A model generated the notes under the pieces. That model had not been told where the DNA came from. It was given only the letters and a program-made list of their open reading frames with translations, and searched no databases. 64,000 nucleotides of DNA from a bacterium (GTDB taxonomy: Bacteria; Auribacterota; UBA3054): NCBI GenBank assembly GCA_017557885.1, contig JAFYXV010000003.1, positions 124,001 through 188,000 on the forward strand, given 5' to 3'. The position numbers and the translations under genes were made by a program. This document shows, piece after piece, positions 62,179 to 64,000 of this stretch (its first letter is position 1; each line of letters opens with the position of its first letter).

Positions 62179-64000
62179 TTAGAGGGTTCTGTTTCTTCTG
62201 TGGAAATAGAACGCTAGTAAAAGAGCTAGCAATCCGACTGCCATCGGTTCCGGCGTGACGTAGGTCTTGACCGGAGCGGAGAAGACGCTGCCGCCTCCTG
62301 AATACACCGCCTGGACACGCCAGTACCAGGTGCCGTTGGGGATCACTATCTTGGCCTCGGTCTTGGTGGTCGTTTCCGTTCTGCTGTCGGTGAAGTAAGG
62401 ATTGTTGGCGTACTGCACTTTGAAAGTGTAGGCGCCCTCCGGCTTGCTCCAGCTGCCCTCTATATAATTGTAGTAGTTGGTAGGCGTGTAGTAAGTGATG
62501 ACGGGCGGTTCCTTGGAGTAGGCGTTCTCCCAGGAGTCGGCGCCGTTGACGTTCTGGCCGTGCTCTTTCAGACGGAAGGACCTTTCCTTCGGCATGACGA
62601 TGGTGCCGGCTTTCCAGAGACCGGCGATCACCGCAGGCTCCTTTTCATCGGGAAGCGCCGAGGCGTCGCCCCAGGCCACGTAGTCCAGGATCTTGGTGTA
62701 GTCGTTGGTCAGGTAGTATTCCGGGAAGGGCGAGTCGGGCTCGAAAGGATAGAGGGAAATGGAACCGGAGGGAGCGAGTTCAAGGTCGCTGTCGATGTCC
62801 TCGGCGTAGATTACAGCGTCGCCGCCAGGAGCGATCTTCTCGCTGGGCAGAACGTACCATTTTTCTCCAGGCATTACGCGGATGGCGTAGTATTTCAGAT
62901 TAGTTTCCTTGCCGTCCTTCCTGTCGAAGGTGTGGAACTGGATGTACTGGCTTCCCGGCACGGTCTGGACAGCCTCGATGTTGAGGCCCATGTTGTAGGC
63001 TTTCTTGGCGAAGCTGTAGATCTTGAATTCGTCCAATTTGCCGTTGAGATAGCCGCCCAAAAAGAGAGGCGAGCTTTGCAGAAGGTTGCCGGACCAAACC
63101 AGGCCGGAAACGCGGTGACCGTCCACATAGACGTAGGCTTCGTTCTTGTCCTTTTCATGCGTGACGGCGAAGTGGTGCCACTGGTTCGGTTCCAGGATGC
63201 GCTGGTTGTCGTCGGGATTGTAGCGGTCCATGATCCAGGAGTCGCCGCCGGGGAAACCGTCAGAGGTGCAGGAGTAGCCGTTATCGAAGGGGCCCCAGGC
63301 GATGCGGCCGCCGTGGTGCGTTCCAGAGTCGCCGTCCTGGCGCCAGCCGAGCTCTTCGTACTTCTTGAAGACGCGGCCCCAGTAGCGGCGGTTCCTTTGG
63401 GTGAAGAAAACCCAGGCTTCCACCGTGAAGTTGCCGCCGATGTTGATGTCGCTGTGAGATCCCATCTGGACATAGTCTTCGTTGGAAGGTCCGAAAGCCA
63501 GACACTTGCCGTAACGGCCTTCATTGTCCCACTTGACGTCGCCCTGGAAAGCGCCGGTCATCTTGCCGTCCTTGTCGGAAACCGTCGAACCGCTTCCCTC
63601 TTCCATCGGGATGGAGAGTCTAAGCGAGGGGTACTGCACTGCGATGGAGAAGGACTGAGTCAGCGTCCTTACGCCGTTGTTGGCCCTGACCGAGCAGGAG
63701 ACAGTGCCTGGCTCTGTGAAAACGCCGCTGATCAATCCGTCGCTGTCGATCTTAAGAACGTCGTTGCCCTGCACGGAGTAGGAGATCGTTCTTCCTTTGG
63801 GATCGAAGGCGAAGGGACGGTAGTAGTAGGGCTCCCCTACCATCGCGCTTCTGGGAGGAAGCGAGACGAAACTGTAAGTGAAGTTCGTGATGTAGGTGGG
63901 AGAGCCGACGGAACTGTTGACGGTCCTTTGCCAACTGGAGATGGTGCTGCGCAGATTCTGGGCTTCGGAAGTGTAGCTTCCGTCGCTTCTCCTGGCGTCA
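62179..64000 (-). CDS. LamG-domain PEP-CTERM surface protein (5' end outside window)
   Basis: The reading frame is open from the stop at 62179 to the window edge at 64000; the Met at 63843 is internal, since the preceding 52 codons contain no stop and continue the sequence. The visible C-terminal 606 residues hold an Ig-like putative-domain segment (PYYYRPFAFDPKGRTISYSVQGN, as in cadherin-like repeats), a LamG/concanavalin-type jelly roll (SIPMEEGSGSTVSDKDGKM to LGGYLNGKLDEFKIY), a further linker and a fibronectin-like strand pattern, and a C-terminal VTPEPMAVGLLALLLAFYFHRRNRTL PEP-CTERM signal. It is separated from the preceding PEP-CTERM gene by 160 bases and would use another promoter beyond the window. 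Confidence 0.82.
   Translation of the reverse strand, partial: DARRSDGSYTSEAQNLRSTISSWQRTVNSSVGSPTYITNFTYSFVSLPPRSAMVGEPYYYRPFAFDPKGRTISYSVQGNDVLKIDSDGLISGVFTEPGTVSCSVRANNGVRTLTQSFSIAVQYPSLRLSIPMEEGSGSTVSDKDGKMTGAFQGDVKWDNEGRYGKCLAFGPSNEDYVQMGSHSDINIGGNFTVEAWVFFTQRNRRYWGRVFKKYEELGWRQDGDSGTHHGGRIAWGPFDNGYSCTSDGFPGGDSWIMDRYNPDDNQRILEPNQWHHFAVTHEKDKNEAYVYVDGHRVSGLVWSGNLLQSSPLFLGGYLNGKLDEFKIYSFAKKAYNMGLNIEAVQTVPGSQYIQFHTFDRKDGKETNLKYYAIRVMPGEKWYVLPSEKIAPGGDAVIYAEDIDSDLELAPSGSISLYPFEPDSPFPEYYLTNDYTKILDYVAWGDASALPDEKEPAVIAGLWKAGTIVMPKERSFRLKEHGQNVNGADSWENAYSKEPPVITYYTPTNYYNYIEGSWSKPEGAYTFKVQYANNPYFTDSRTETTTKTEAKIVIPNGTWYWRVQAVYSGGGSVFSAPVKTYVTPEPMAVGLLALLLAFYFHRRNRTL

Noticed and set aside
1-64000. 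CRISPR arrays, insertion sequences, prophage or integrase genes
   Set aside because: No regularly spaced repeats, transposase or phage motifs were seen anywhere.

Overview
The window looks like chromosomal DNA of an anaerobic, Gram-negative member of the PVC superphylum, most likely a Lentisphaeria/Victivallales- or Kiritimatiellae-type gut or rumen bacterium. The evidence is an [FeFe] hydrogenase and a 2[4Fe-4S] ferredoxin (anaerobic electron metabolism), lipoproteins, an OmpA-like protein and heptose/LPS genes (outer membrane), three exported proteins ending in PEP-CTERM sorting signals, and scattered glycosidases of types that attack host glycans (GH89, a GH110-like beta-helix, a GH63-like enzyme). 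By eye the GC content is near 58-60%, genes are tightly packed, and no gene-free stretch exceeds about 220 bases. The taxon is an inference from gene content; no rRNA gene is present.

Layout. 1-1455: the C-terminal part of an [FeFe] hydrogenase, then a bidirectional terminator. 1.5-3.2 kb: a GH110-like lipoprotein. 3.3-5.9 kb: a MazG-like protein overlapping a large exported protein of unknown function. 5.9-11.5 kb (minus strand): an operon with a NifU-type Fe-S protein, heptosyltransferase, dapB, a UDP-sugar decarboxylase, a UDP-sugar dehydrogenase and a flippase. 11.6-24.3 kb (plus strand): esterase, ilvA-ridA, GH63-like glycosidase, a TPR membrane glycosyltransferase, an acidic exported protein, dnaX, aspS and an AsmA-like protein. 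24.4-31.6 kb: lepA, flippase, O-antigen-ligase-like protein and a GT4 glycosyltransferase. 31.7-36 kb: ferredoxin with tRNA-Glu, a zinc-ribbon protein, a DedA-like protein, two lipoproteins and another GT4. From 36 kb to the end everything lies on the minus strand: rnhA-yebC-rfaE1-EF-G-like; an amino-sugar operon (ROK-like kinase, PIG-L deacetylase, nagB) ending in ung; a three-gene MutL/GlmL-like ATPase module; transketolase, a YfhO-like protein and a 50-residue lipoprotein; tRNA-Pro and a flippase; a GLUG-repeat PEP-CTERM protein; a ComEC-like metallo-hydrolase; GH89 alpha-N-acetylglucosaminidase; and two large PEP-CTERM proteins, the last running off the window.

How the parts may work together. 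GH89 and the GH110-like enzyme would release GlcNAc and galactose from host-type glycans. The kinase/PIG-L/NagB operon could then channel GlcNAc into fructose-6-phosphate without NagA. Heptose kinase, heptosyltransferase, flippases, ligase-like and glycosyltransferase genes point to a large surface-glycan programme. IlvA and RidA form an enzyme-plus-damage-control pair.

Notable signals. Thirteen upstream regions on both strands carry an extended -10 box of the form TTTTGnTAtAAT. In at least two genes, including lepA, this box sits so close to the ATG that the mRNA should be leaderless. The best candidate for an undescribed system is the MutL/GlmL-like ATPase with two uncharacterised partners and no mutase beside it.
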